Shown here: positions 49,462 through 61,543 of the stretch, in pieces
Layout of the letters: every line of letters begins with the position of its first letter
How positions within the stretch are numbered: the first letter of the stretch is position 1
Assembly (NCBI GenBank): GCA_036785325.1
Contig: JAXIVH010000073.1
Span: 159,001-223,000, forward strand
Direction: 5' to 3'
Length of the DNA stretch: 64,000 nucleotides
Source: Urophycis tenuis
Taxonomy: Eukaryota; Chordata; Actinopteri; Gadiformes; Phycidae
Translations under genes and position numbers: made by a program
Notes under the pieces: generated by a model
The model's input: the letters and a program-made list of their open reading frames with translations, nothing else
Database searches by the model: none
Told to the model about the DNA's origin: nothing

Positions 49462-51281
49462 TTATTGTCTACTTTCCAAGAAATTAACAAGAGTAACAAA
49501 CATATTTATTCCATAGTTTCCGTCATCCTGTAAAGGATCAATTGTATGACGGATCTCTGCTAAAGTAGTGTCATTTACATGAAAATCGTTATCAGGAACT
49601 TCTACGACGCTGTTGAATTGGAGTGGATGTTTCACGGTAAGCACCACCTTGGGATCCAAGTGGTGCAAAGACACCATTGACCCCTGTGACGTCCTGGCCT
49701 GCATTCCTGATGATGCCAGAGAACCAAAGCTGGAGTGGGGTCCTATATCTTTCAGTCGATAAAGCATGATTATTCCACGGATTACGGAAGTCACTCACAG
49801 CCCGTTGTATTCGTGGTACATAAATGTAATGCAGTGCAAACAGGTGCAACTCCAACAATGAGTCTAAATAGTTTCGGTTTTCCATAAAGGTGAAAAGTTT
49901 GACATAAAAATAGGAGAAAACACGATTCAGCTCAGCCCAAAGTCTTTCTATTCTTTGGTTATGCACGCTGCGGCCTGCGATGACACTTCCTCGATGCAAT
50001 CCTCTTCTGTTCAGCATGAAACGCGCAACCTCTAAGTTCTCAGTTCCACGGTCGCAACGGACTCTTGATGGAAGCCCAAAGTGCAGCACTCCCTCTTCAA
50101 ACAGCGTCAGCACACTAGAACCCCTATTCCGGCCAACAGTTAAATCGAACGCAACTGGACTTAGATTTGTCTGTGAAGACATTTCGCCTCTTATAATATC
50201 CAAAACTCTTATCCAAGACTCTTATCTTATCCGCCTCTTATCCAGACTAGTGCGGACTAGTCAGACTGATGCGTTACGAACTGATGAAGCTGCTTGGATA
50301 AGAGGCGAAACGTCTTCACAGACAAATCTAAGTCCAGTTGCGTTCGATTTAACTGTTGGCCGGATTAAACATGACCTGGATGAATGAGAACATTCATAGA
50401 CCTAGAACCCCTATTATTTGTTAAACAGCGTAGGTATATTATGGTTCGACTATACCCGTCCACACATCAGTGGAACACCAATCTCCAATGGATTAACTTG
50501 TGGTTTGAATCAATGTGCCTGCAAATAAAGACAAGGGAAAGGGGCATCAGTTCAACGTATGGCCAACACGTTTGTATTTTAAAGTGCTTTGCAGTTTGAC
50601 AGCAGCCTCAATGGTCGGCTATGACACACGACTGGCATAAAGTCATTCGGACACTGGACGACAGTGCTGTCATTACAATAATAGACTAACTCACCATAAT
50701 TAATTCGGACCACGAACACAGTAGGTCCTGCGGCGAATGGCCTGTCGGTGACGTACACTTCGCCCCACTGGGTCAATGGTTTGTAGAGCTTCCCGAACTC
50801 TTCTGCGCTGAATACGAATCCCCATGTGGCGCAGACTGGCCCGTACGTAGATCTCGCCAGCATTCGGCGTAGTTTCCAGTATGTGTCTGATGGTTGACAG
50901 CAGGTTCTCCCTTGACAGTTCACTGTATTGAAGAGGTGGTATACCCAAGCGTTGTCGGTGGCGGTACAAGGTCCGGCGCGCAATGCCAAAAAGTGAGGCT
51001 ATTCCTTGCCAGTTAAGCCCAAGACCCATGCACAACTCTATCTGTTCTGCTGTCAAATCATAGCGTGGGCGACCAGTTCCGCTTCTATTAATAGGTGGTA
51101 CAATGGTCATTTCTCTCGGAAGTTCGTCATCGACCTGTTGCAGAACAGCCATCAGGCACTGATATAATTGTTCTAGTAAAATTGTACACGGTCTTCCCTC
51201 CAATGTATCATGTTGCCGTACAATGTTTGTGATGTGGAGTGTTGTCCTAGCATGGGCTTCAAGTTCACAAAAACACCTCAC
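49462..51281 (-). pseudogene. Integrase-core protein with N-terminal HTH, broken
   Basis: The N-terminal exon (51281 to about 50689) carries a helix-turn-helix (LGLNWQGIASLFGIARRTLY) and RRVREALQTIDPVGR. After an intron, the rve-type core reads WHIDSNHKL, DGYSRTIIYLRC, GLPSRVRCDRGTENLEVA, SVHNQRIERLWAELNRVF, FALHYIYVPRIQRAV, then TIDPLQDDGNYGIN. This family of HTH-integrase genes recurs in fish genomes, from memory. Damage: a short frame slip at the intron border, a TGA in the core near 50465, a 273-bp insertion (50129-50401) and a frameshift near 49670. The catalytic D, D and E are still visible. Its role is probably in DNA transposition. Confidence 0.7.
50129..50401. mobile_element. 273-bp insertion with inverted arms and 14-bp TSD
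   Basis: Flanked by CTAGAACCCCTATT at 50115-50128 and 50402-50415. Two near-identical arms of about 67 bp in inverted orientation (50129-50195, 50297-50363) contain GAAACGTCTTCACAGACAAA. The long duplication suggests target-primed retrotransposition of two joined copies, one reversed. Confidence 0.75.
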
Positions 51282-51874
51282 ATTTGGATATACCTGAATT
51301 CTTTCGAGACAGCGTAGAATTTGCGAAAATATCTCAATAACATCTTCGTTGTTTGAGCTAACTGATGCGAGGAAAATGATTAGGCCTACAATTATCTGTT
51401 TGTGCCTAATTTTAAGCTTTTGTCGGACCTTAACTCAGACGTCAACGTACAATGAACCTCGTCTAAAGCCTAGTTTATACTTCTGCGTAAAGTGCCCGAC
51501 GACGGATACGGAGAGCCCTCTCCGTCGACGGAGAGCCTGACGGAGAGTCTCTCCGTCGTCTCCGTCGGCCTGAAATATTTTTTAAGTATCCGTCACTCCG
51601 TCTACGCACAACTGAGACCGCAAGGGCTGCGATTGGTCCTCCAAACACGTCATTAACACATGAATGACTCACAATGAATCACATTCTATCGCTATCGACT
51701 TCTATCACAACGTAAACACTTGCAGCGCCATTTATGTATATACACTTTATACGCTATATACGCTATATATATATGCTATATATATACGCTACATATATAC
51801 GCTTTACTATATGGACGCATAAAGCTCCAAAATGCAAGCCTGAATTGTTGTAATTAGTTTTTTTTTTTTTTTTT

Positions 51875-52276
51875 ACGCGGGTACAAGCGGCCGAAATGGG
51901 TTTTCTCAGGAGGGTGGCGGGCGTCTCCCTTAGAGATAGGGTGAGGAGCTCAGTCATCCGGGAGAGACTCGGAGTAGAGCCGCTGCTCCTTTGCGTGGAA
52001 AGGAGCCAGTTGAGGTGGTTCGGGCATCTGATAAGGATGCCCCCCGGGCGCCTCCCTATGGAGGTGTTCCGGGCACAACCAGCTGGGAAGAGACCACGGG
52101 GAAGACCCAGAACGAGGTGGAGAGATTATATCTCCACACTGGCCTGGGAACGCCTCGGGATCCCCCAGTCAGAGCTGGCTGATGTGGCCCGGGAAAGGGA
52201 AGTGTGGGGTTCCTTGCTCGAACTGTTGCCCCCGCGACCCGACCCCGGATAAGCGGTAGAAAGTGAGTGAGTGAGT
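51875..52276 (+). mobile_element. Rex3-like LINE, 5'-truncated
   Basis: Encodes about 115 terminal residues (MGFLRRVAGVSLRDRVRS, QLRWFGHLIRMPPGRL, RGRPRTRWRDYISTLAW, PPRPDPG) and the tail GATAAGCGGTAGAAAGTGAG with (GTGA)n. Inserted into a poly-T run of the Harbinger element. The T run appears on both sides as the duplication. Confidence 0.85.
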
Positions 52277-52580
52277 TTTTTTTTTTAGTTTGTGTACGGT
52301 TTTTACTTTTAAAAGCATTTCATTTATAACGTGTCCCCTTTTCTATTTAATACTTGATCCCCTCTTAACTGTTTTTCCCTTTTGTACTTATTTACTTGCG
52401 TGAATGTCATGGCCAGTCTTGCGTCCTGGTCAAGCGGGAAATTGCATTGCGTATCCGTCACCACGACGGAGAAGTATGACGCCGCCTTCCCACTAGCAGC
52501 GTAAATCAGCTCCGTAATACGCAATGCTTCCCCACCGGACGTCGTACGTGACTGTTGAAAGCGTCGGAATAGAAAATAAA

Positions 52581-53981
52581 ATGGCGGAAAGACTCGAGAG
52601 ACTTATTTTGTCGGTGTCGGAATGTCCCGTTCTCTATGACCTGTCTTCTGAGGGATATCGGGATTTAAACCGAAAGGCAGCTGCATGGAGAACTATTGCA
52701 CAAGATGTAGGCATGTCAGGTCGGTGATAAAGCGGTATATATCTATATAATTTGATGTCTGTTGCTAACCAACTGGCCGTAGCAGGTGACCTAGCATCGT
52801 TTCTGCATGGAAGAACTTTTCTCGCACGTATGTTGTAGTGTTGTAGTGTTTCATTACCATTGTGTTGCTGTGTGACTGGACGTTTGAATTTTGTATTATT
52901 TTTAATTTTAGCAATTAGTCACGAGAGGGTGTGGATTATGGAAAGTGAGAGGCGTTCCTTATTTTCTCCATAGTTCACACCGTCGAGTGGCTATGAAACA
53001 ACACGTCGCTTGCAAGCAATCACTTTATTTTTAACTGCCCCTTTCCACAATCAGTTTATCGACCATAGTTAGTCCATCCAACAAATCGAAGTTAACTTTC
53101 CATTCCATAACAAAGTAGAAAAAAGACGGTTTCGGGTTTCTTTATTGTCGTCGTCGTTGATATGCGCGGAGTGATATGTGAAGCGGTCAGCAGCAGCGTT
53201 GGATGGGGACAGGTGTACTTTATCGTCTCATAAGGTACACCTATCAGCCAATCAGAATCAAGCATTGGGACTAACTGTTTTAGAAATGTCATTAAAGTAT
53301 CTATCTATCCATCCACACAGATAAATAATCACAGCCTATATTTGTACCTATGTGTCTGTTCTGAACTGTCTGTGCTTTTCAGTGGAGGATGCAAAAAAAA
53401 AGGTGGAGGGACCTCCGTGACACGTATGTACGGTTTAGGAGGGATGACCAGGCCAGAAAAGTAAGCGGGGCCGCTGCCTCGCAGAAGCACCCCTGGCGCT
53501 ATGCACAAATCATGTCCTTCCTCCTACCGTTCATCACGCCACGGAGGACAACCTCCAACCTTACAGAGACACAGGAGACAGAGACACAGGAGACAGAGGG
53601 AGAGACCACTGAGACAGGCGGAGAACCAGAAGAGATGGAGAGAGGGAGAGAATCAGGAGAGAGAGAGAGAGAGAGCCACAGATGCACAGGGGAGAGAGGG
53701 ACAAACACAGGGTACTGTGCACCCACCCGAGAGAGAGGGCACACCAGAGCTGTCAGGGGAGCGCAGGCGTAGGCGGCGACATGGCACACCAGGCCCCTCC
53801 GCATTTGAGGAGAGGATCGTTACCGCGATTGAATTAGCAAATGAACCGGAAAGACAAGAGAAAGACGCAGACCAGGCCTTTTTGGATAGCCTGCTCCCTG
53901 CCCTTAAACGATTGTCAATCCAAAAAAATGCCATAACAAAGCTTAAAATTCACCAGCTCATATATGAAGCTGAATTTGAGT
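52581..53981 (+). CDS. MADF-BESS DNA-binding protein of Harbinger 2 (two indels)
   Basis: Exon 1 is 52581-52719 (MAERLERLILSVSECPVLYD, AAAWRTIAQDVGMSG) and exon 2 is 53383-53981 (VEDAKKK, WRDLRDTYVRFRRDD, HPWRYAQIMSFLLPFI). Together they form a MADF domain. A glutamate-rich linker and a C-terminal BESS motif (FLDSLLPALKRLS ... QLIYEAEFE) follow. After the last donor the next exon gives TAA at once. Indels in an A9GG run (53393-53403) and a GA repeat (about 53660-53680) break the frame. The protein should bind the element ends and recruit the transposase. Both lesions are in slippage-prone tracts, so they may be polymorphic or assembly errors. Confidence 0.75.
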
Positions 53982-54100
53982 GTAAGTATTTTGTTGTGAA
54001 TGTTCTCCACACTGGCATTGATACTGTGTAGCATGCTGCCATCTCACCTTTTCATTATTGTTTTGTGTTTTTTGTTTTACAGAATCTGGTGCTTCTGGTG

Positions 54101-54125
54101 GTCACACACACACACACACACACAT
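54101..54125. repeat. (CA)n microsatellite
   Basis: Twelve CA units near the 3' end of the MADF-BESS gene. Confidence 0.9.
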
Positions 54126-54411
54126 CACTTGTACACTATATTACCAAAAGCAATAAAAATACCTTTATGGGAGTTGGTGTGCGGCTCTACCTTCCTTGTA
54201 TACATTTCACTTTTTTGAGCCAGCACCCGTAATGTGATGTGCGTGACTTCCCTACCTTTATATCACCTGCCTTGACTCACATATGAACTTAAGTGACATC
54301 CAACGTCATATTAATAAATGACACATAACACTGACATGGAATTGCAATTAATGACATTGTGGTTGGCCCTTAAAAGGGCCTTTTGGTTTGTAGGCTAATT
54401 GCCTGTGAATA

Positions 54412-55845
54412 TTACTCAATAGCATATTCGTGGACACCTCCTGCCTCAGATGAAAAGTAGGTGGTGTATGCCTCTCTGACACGCACTGCCTCTGCGGTGG
54501 AGTTATTAGCACCTTGTCGGGTGACACTGGGCAAGCTTAGCAGACGGCAGGAGGGAGGGTGGGGCACTGGATTCTCCCTGGGTGGCGAGGTGCGTTGTGG
54601 TGCATCTTGGCGAAGGAGGTTGTGGAGGACACAGGTTGCCTTCACGCACATCTCCACATTGCGGGGATGCTGCCCCATCACTCTATGGTAAATCCTAAAC
54701 CTGGCTGCCAGCACACCGAAGGCTTGCTCCACAACCATTCTTGCCCGAGACAAGCGGTAATTAAACAACCGACGGTGTCTGCAGAGATTCCTTCCAGGAT
54801 AGGGACGCATCAGGTGACGGCGCAGCGGGAAGGCTTCGTCCCCCACAAAGTTGTGAGGAAGCGGCCCAAGATCCTCTGCTCCAGGGATGGTGGCATCTGG
54901 CGGGACTCCCAAGGTGCCTGCCTGTAGAGCACAACCAAAGGCAGATTCCCTCAGTGTGCCTCCATCGCTCCCACGACCATAGGCACCCACATCGATCACA
55001 CGGAAGCAGAGGTTGGCATCTACCACCGCAAGGAGCACTATGGAGAAGGTCCCCTTATAGTTAAAAAAAAAGGGAGCCTGAATTGGGTGGTGCCACGATC
55101 CTCACGTGCTTCCCATCAATGGCCCCGACACAATTGGGGAAGCCGCGTTTGGTCAGGAACAGATCTGCTATCTCCTGCCAATCCCTCTCCTTTGGCACAG
55201 GCATGTACACTGGCACTAGCTCCTCCCAGATAGCCTTGGCCACCTCAGGCACAATCAGAGACACGGTGCTCCAGCCCACTCGAAACCGGTAGGAGATGGA
55301 GTGGTAGGAGTCACCAGACGCCAGGTGTCTGAAAGAACATAAATAAAAAATATTTAAAAAAATATTTATTTATTTATTTAATAATGAAATAGTCGAATGA
55401 TTTTCCCATTTATACAATTCCATCATGTAATCAGTTTCATTGGTTATGTTGGGCAAAAACAATCAGTTGCAGGGCCATATGCCTATTATCTATAATATGA
55501 TATGTAATATCAAGGGGATAGTGACAGAGTAGAAACTCACCGGAGACAGATGGCCAGGCGTTCAGCCGGACAAATAGATTTCCGAAACCGGGTGTCGGCT
55601 CTCTTGATCCGTGGACCAACAAGGTGGAGGATTTTGTCGAACTGACCGCGCGACACCCTGAAATACTCCCTGAAATCCTCACCATTATTCAGCCGCAGCT
55701 CGCCCACCAGACGGTGAAACTCCCCGTGCTGATGCCTCATAGCCAGGTAGAATTTCACCCACATAGATCGCTTCTTTTTCTGATTGCGTCTCGAGTAAAG
55801 AAGAGCAACAGCAAGGGCATTGACAAGCCGACGATTTGCCATCAT
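54412..55845 (-). CDS. PIF/Harbinger transposase of element 2 (one homopolymer frameshift)
   Basis: Exon 1 is 55845-55541 and exon 2 is 55328-54412 (GTGAGT donor, CTTTCAG acceptor), joining as AICLR|HLASGDSY. N-terminal DNA-binding helices are followed by the DDE core: NCVGAIDGKHVRI, VDVGAYGRGSDGGTL-like and FVGDEAFPLRRHLMRPYPG, then RMVVEQAFGVLAARFRIY. A run of nine A (55063-55071, T9 on the coding strand) shifts the frame; eight would restore GSLFFNYKG. No other defect is seen in about 400 residues. It would excise and insert elements with AGCCTAG ends, including the MITE at 32510. Confidence 0.85.
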
Positions 55846-56205
55846 GGAATGAATGGATAAATTCTTGCTATGTGGATGAGTGCAATTTTTTGGAGGGAAA
55901 CGGCCACTATAAAATAATAATAATGATACATTTTGAATTTTAATTACCTTAATAACGTTAGGAAATCATGAAAATGAAAGCAATACGTGGCAACATATCG
56001 TTATTAAATCATTATTTCGTTTATTAAAAGTATCGGATCCGATTTTTTTCGCACCGCACTCCTTCGGACCCATTCGCATGCGGTCTGCGACGTTTCGCAG
56101 CCGTATCTACGCTGCTAGTGGGAAGGCGGCGTGAGGGCTCGAGGGGTGTCCGTAGTTACGCAGTCGGATTACGGATTACGCAGTCGGAGAAGTATAAACT
56201 AGGCT

Positions 56206-56339
56206 TAATGGCCTTCTGGACGCACTGACATGCCTTCCGGACACACTGAAAAATCCTTGCGCGCTCTCCCCTCTCTCGGATGCACTGAAATGCATTCCGG
56301 TTACACTGAAATAGGCCTACCTTCCGGACACTGAAAAAT

Positions 56340-56340
<1 letters not shown>
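56206..56340. other. Short degenerate CCGGACACACTGAAA repeats
   Basis: Five imperfect units beside the CT microsatellite. Similar CAGTGTG motifs continue after it. No gene. Confidence 0.5.

Positions 56341-56428
<88 letters not shown>
56341..56428. repeat. (CT)40 microsatellite followed by (GT)4
   Basis: Pure CT from 56341 to 56420, then a short GT run. Confidence 0.95.
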
Positions 56429-56429
<1 letters not shown>

Positions 56430-56699
56430 CAATTATACAGTGTGGAGGCAAGTATTCCAGTGTGTTTTGGCACCCATTAATATATATGAAAGTTTTTTTC
56501 AGTGTGCTGTGAAATATTTTTTCAGTGTCCAGAGACAGTTTTGGTGGGAAGGGGAGAGAATTCCAGTGTGTTATGGCCTCAACGGCCTCTCATACATGGC
56601 CGCTTCGCACCAATGCGCCAACAAAGAAAACTCACTGCTACTGTTGGTCGTCGTCCTCGTCCACGCCCTGGCAGCGCGGTACTAGCGATGCTGGTGAAC

Positions 56700-57273
56700 G
56701 AAACCGTCGTCGCAGCTTAGCAGAGAAGTCCAGGAGAGAATGAGCTCGTAGAATAATGCCCCACGCGTCAGCCGAGCAGGCCACTCACTGGCAAAAGTTC
56801 CCGAAGCTCTGGGCTAGCTCGCGTTGATTAGCCGTTCTCTCGTTGGTGAAAACTCTCGCCGAGTTCTTCACAACCGGAGCACATAAACACTACGACAGTC
56901 ACTAATAAACACTTGTCTAAACGGCACTGTCCGTGCGTTCAAAGGCATTTAAAAGCAACACACACTAAAACTTGGTGTTCTACCCAAACTTCTACCGCGA
57001 TAGTGTCTAGCGTTATGTCTTTCCTCTTCACCGTCTCGTCTCGTTCTCCCGCGCGCCCGTCAACTAACCCCTTCCTGTAACAACTTGAACTCTCACCTCA
57101 ACTTGTGATTGGTTCTCACTCCAAGTACATGAATTTAAACCAACACATTTTATAATGCATTTAAACATTATTTAAACCTTTTTAACATTTAGAAAAACCT
57201 GTATGAAAGTAAAATAAACCAAATAAAATTACAATGAGGAAATACTGAAACACCCCAAATGCCCATAGGGCTA
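56700..57273 (-). mobile_element. Possible solo gypsy LTR
   Basis: On the minus strand the block starts TGTAGCCCTATGGGC, a usual gypsy LTR start. Its composition (CTCGCCGAG, GATTGGTT) resembles the LTRs at 6.0 and 13.7 kb. The other end and a target duplication could not be defined. Confidence 0.3.
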
Positions 57274-57279
57274 CATGTG

Positions 57280-57896
57280 TGCTGTGCCTCCTGGGATTTT
57301 GGGTGATATCACAGTGTGTGTGTGTGACAATGACACGTGTGCCTGGGTGAACCCCTTTTTCTTTGATTTATTTGTGTTACCACTTTCCCTCCACTAGTTC
57401 CTTCCCCACCAGTAGGCCTGGTGGGGACGCCCCTGATTAGATTCATTTTATATTATTTATTGTGTTATATATATATATATATATAGGACTATATATTTAT
57501 TTTATTTTATTTTTTTTAATAAAGTATTCCTTTTTTTGTAAACTGGGAACCACGTGTCTTGCCTTGAGTATAACGAACCTGTGAGTCTGAGTAAAACAAA
57601 CCTGTGATTCTTGTAACTGATATTTCCTTGGGTGCAATTCTCAAGGTGGCGTTGTTGGGCAACAGTATTTCCTCTTGAGAGCCTCCACCGCGCCACAAAA
57701 GAATGAAGAAAGACAACAGTACCGCCTACATACAGAGATACATACATACACAAGACAAGACATCCAAGACATAAGGGCAGTCCAGTGGTGTTTTGCAGTC
57801 TAACTTTCTTGCTGTTTCTTTGCATCACCCCTTTTTTTATATATACATTTTTTATTTTTTTACAAATATGACTAACGGGTCTCTCTGTCTGTCTGT
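57280..57896. other. No gene recognised; AT-rich with TA repeat
   Basis: (TA)n at about 57463-57484, poly-T tracts and a (GTCT)n run at 57884-57907. Open frames are short and unfamiliar. Confidence 0.45.
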
Positions 57897-58012
57897 CTGT
57901 CTGTCTCAAGGACACTTCAACATGCGGAGGGGAATCAAACAGCCGACCCTGCGGTTGGTGGATGACCTGCTCTGTCCCCCTGCTCTAACCACTGAGCCAC
58001 CGTCACCCCTGG
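57897..58012 (-). mobile_element. tRNA-derived SINE-like fragment
   Basis: On the minus strand, GGTGGCTCAGTGGTTAGAGC resembles a tRNA A box, and TTGATTCCCCTCC plus GAAGTGTCCTTGAG follow as in a common teleost tRNA-like repeat. It does not fold as a functional tRNA, since the B box is degraded. Confidence 0.5.
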
Positions 58013-58271
58013 GGGTTGTTACTAGATTTACATACCTAGCTCAGTAATGTAGTGGTTGCTAGTCATCTCCCATGCTGCTGCTGCTGCTGTGGTCTTCCAG
58101 ACCATGTGTCCAGAGAACCAGGAAACCAGAGAACCAGAACACCAAGCCAACTGACTGGCTCCAGTCCAGCCCTGTGTTGGGTGTTTGTCTAGGGCATGTG
58201 TGGACCAGCTCATTAACCCTGCAAATAGGCCCTAAGAACTTTCTAGCTGCAGTTACTGTCTTTTGCCACTA

Positions 58272-58680
58272 GATGTCCTCATTTGTACCTTTTTTTTTGT
58301 ATGTCTTTCGTTAATCACCTGATTTGCTCTGCTCATGTGATTGAGTGATTCCACCTGTTTGACTGTGATTAGTCAGGGTATTTAAAGAGCATGTTTGTGC
58401 TCTTAACTTTGCTGAGTTCTCCGGTGTACCACCTGTACTGAACGTGTACCTCTGTTTTTGTTGGCCGTTGAAGACTTTTGTTACCTTTTTGCCTTTCGAT
58501 GAATTGTTGGGCTTTGCCTTTTTTCTGTTTGATTGCCTTCGCCTAGCCCTGTGAAAAGTTTGTCATTTTTTCCACAAAGTTTGCCTGACTGTTTTTTTTT
58601 TTGAGACTCAGTAAAGAGAACCTGATCCTGGTTCCTCTGCATTTTGGTCCTTTTATTTCACTTCTGAGGGTGGTACAGGG
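58272..58680 (+). mobile_element. Possible solo LTR
   Basis: TG start, TATTTAAAG TATA-like box near 58380, AGTAAAG near 58611, a TCTGCATTTTGGTCC motif like the LTR ends at 61.78 kb, and a TACA end near 58680. No duplication found, so uncertain. Confidence 0.35.
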
Positions 58681-58980
58681 GATTGATCGCAACCTTTCAC
58701 TCCGTGTCCGTCATATATATATATAGATAGACAGACAGACAGACGTTGGTATACAATATCCGTATTAGTGCAATGTTCATCAATTGTAAACTTACCGTCT
58801 TGTCTCCAAGTTCCAAGGTGTTCAGGCAAAGAATTCCCCAGGGTTCCGTCAGGGAAATATATGAGACAATATTATAACATTGTACTCTGTACTGTTTACT
58901 TTCCTTTGCAAAGGGAATCATAACATTTGTTTATATCATTACTTTGTTATTTAATGATTGTAAATATAGGTCTATAAACG

Positions 58981-59371
58981 TTTGACAGACAGACAGACGT
59001 ACTTTAATGATCCCTGAGGGAAATTGCATTCGTTACAATACAATACTCCAGTGAAAAAAGAAAGAAGAGAAAGAAGGAAGAGAGAGAAAAGAAAGAAGAG
59101 ACACTCTACGTGTAGTAAAGTGATAGAATATATAATATAAACCTATGTAAAATAGAACCTATGTAAAATATAAACCTATGTAAACAATATACAAAAAATA
59201 TACATAATGAATATACATAAATGTACATACATCCAGGCATACACTAAGAGGTGATAGCATACACAAGGATGTAGCAAGTCGGATTGTTGTAAAAAGACCA
59301 GTAGTGAATAGAGATGACCAGTTATGCAGTGAAATGAAAAGAAATTACCAGTTATGCCATATTAATCAATA
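58981..59371 (-). mobile_element. L2-group LINE 3' UTR
   Basis: (GACA)n then GTACTTTAATGATCCCTGAG, and 59100-59300 matches 43640-43860 of another LINE (CATACATCCAGGCATACACTA). No coding part. Confidence 0.7.
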
Positions 59372-60072
59372 ATTCAAGTTCAAGATTCAAGTAAACTTTA
59401 TTGTCAGTTTTCACGAATGTACAGGACATACACAAAAACCGAAATGCTGTTTCCCTCGATCCCCGGTGCTAGACAAGCATGCAATATAAATATAAATATA
59501 TAAAAATATAAGTACTAAAATCTAAATAAAAAGGTGGTCGCGAGAATTTGCAGTTGCAATTGTTGTGGAGAAAACAGTGTAAACAGTAAGAGGTGCAGTA
59601 AGGGCAGTGTGTAAGTGTATAAAATGTATAAACAGTATAAACAGTGTCACAAGTATGGCTCAATACTCTAACATTTAAAAGGAGATGGGAGGACACGAGG
59701 GTACGGAATAACAATTAATTTATTAGATAATTAACAATAACTAGAAATAAGAAGGATGGATCCATTAACAAAAACAACTAAGGAATAAGGCAATCAAAAC
59801 ATAGACAAAAAGGGTTCCCCGGCCGTCTGATGGCCCGCCACCCCGCAGACACCAACAGAAAGCCAGCCTCAGGGCAGAAGAGAGAGAGAAGGACTGGAAG
59901 CTCAGATCATTTAAAGATGGCAGGCTACACCGGGCCCTGGTGTAGCCAATCATCAGCCAGCTTCCTCCAACTCTACCTGTAACTCATAGAACAGAGGGAC
60001 ACCTGGTGCCCTGGATGGAAGCCTGCACCCCATGAGGGAACAGCAACACAGAACCCCACTGGGGCCGTGACA

Positions 60073-60178
60073 ACAGTATAAAAAGTATAAACAGTATGAA
60101 CAGTATGAGCAGTATAAACAGTATGAACAGTATAAACAGTATAAACAGTATAAACAGTATGAACAGTATGAACAGTTA
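60073..60178. repeat. 9-bp minisatellite AGTAT(A/G)AAC
   Basis: About eleven units of AGTATAAAC/AGTATGAAC in the LINE 3' UTR. A shorter array lies at 59628-59650. Confidence 0.85.
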
Positions 60179-60225
60179 TGTAACAAAGATTTAATATACA
60201 GTGTGAACAGTAAAGTGTAAAGTAG

Positions 60226-60440
60226 CTGTGCATGGTGGTTGGGGGTGGTGGGGCTGTGCATGGTGGTAGGGGGTGGTGGGGCTGTGCATGGTGGTGAGCA
60301 GGTGTGTGGTGGTGGATGGGTGGGAGTTAAAGTCCATGGGGAGAGAGGTTGTGTGCAGGTGTCCGGGGTAGAATGGGTGGGGGGTGGGTGGGTGGGGCTG
60401 GGGACGGGGTGGGGGCTGGGAATGGCAATGGTGGGAGGGG
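60226..60440 (+). repeat. G-rich repeats
   Basis: Two to three units of GGGGCTGTGCATGGTGGT, then long G runs (GTGGGTGGGGGGTGGGTGGG). Several G3+ tracts could form a quadruplex on the plus strand. Confidence 0.7.
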
Positions 60441-61543
60441 GAGAATGGGTGGGGGTTGGTGTCAATGTCCAATGTTTGTGCGGGCAGAGGGCAGAGAAAG
60501 AAGGGGAGTCAGTGCTGAGTGGGAGTTCAGCATCCTGACCGCCTGGTGGATGAAGCTGTCCTTCAGTCTGCTGGTCCTTGCCTTGAGACTCCTCATCCTC
60601 CTTCCAGAGGGCAGGAGGTTGAAGAGGCAGTGGGATGCTGAGTGCTTTGTGGGAAAGGCGTGTATTGTAGATGTCCTGGAGGGAGGGGAGGGGGGCACCG
60701 ATGATCTTCTCAGCTGCTCTCACTATGCGCTGCAGGGTCTTCCTACAGGATGCAGTGCAGCCGCCGTACCACACAGTGATGCAGCTGGTCAGGATGCTCT
60801 TGGTGGTTCCCTGGTAGAAGGAGCACATGATGGGGGCAGGTTCTCTCGCTCTCCGAAGTTTGCGGAGAAAGTAGAGGCGCTGCTGAGCTTTGCCGACCAG
60901 TGATGTGGTGTTGCAGTTCCAGGAGAGGTCCTCAGTGAGATGCACCCCCAGGAACATGGTGCTGCTCACTCTCTCCACAGCAGTATCGTCGATGGTCAGT
61001 GGGGGTAGCTGGGTGGAGGCTCTACGGAAGTCGACAACAATCTCCTTCGTCTTCTGCACGTTGAGAGAGAGATTGTTGTCTCTGCACCACACGGCCAGCT
61101 GGCTCACCTCTTCCCTGTAGTTTGACTCATCGTTGTGGTTGATGAGCCCCACCACAGTCGTGTCATCCGCAAACTTGACAAATAGGTTGTTATTGAAAGA
61201 TGGAGTGCAGTCGTGGGTCAGCAGGGTGAAGAGAAGGGGGCTCAGCACGCATCCTTGGGGGGCCCCTGTGTTCAGCATGATTGTGCTGGATGCGTTCCTG
61301 CCGACCCTGGCTGCCTGCGGTCTTCCGGTCAGGAAGTCCAACAACCAGTTACACAGTGAGGTCTGCAGTCCTAGATAGTCCTGCTTCCTGATCAGCTGCT
61401 GAGGGATGATCATGTTGAAGGCTGAACTAAAGTCAAGGAACAGCATCCTCACATATGAGTCCTTGGTCTCCAGGTGGGTGAGGGCTGAGTGGAGGACGGT
61501 GGAGATTGCATCATCGGTCGACCTGTTGGCCCGATATGCAAAC

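Larger units (their letters stand above)
51467..56205. mobile_element. PIF/Harbinger element 2, near-intact
   Basis: TIRs AGCCTAGTTTATACTTC and complement, flanked by TAA (51464-51466, 56206-56208). 4.74 kb with a plus-strand MADF-BESS gene and a minus-strand DDE transposase. Subterminal blocks CGCCGCCTTCCCACTAGCAG occur inverted near 52480 and 56110. A Rex3 fragment lies in the left flank region. It is the probable parent of the 32510-33239 MITE. Confidence 0.9.

Noticed and set aside
53501..54031. Separate arginine/glutamate-rich protein
   Set aside because: It is the same MADF-BESS gene read after a GA-repeat frame change.
56156..56473. Arginine-glutamate repeat protein
   Set aside because: Translation of a CT microsatellite.
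59953..60470. Proline/threonine/tyrosine-rich tail of the LINE protein
   Set aside because: Arises after a frame slip and is translation of minisatellite and G/C-rich 3' UTR.
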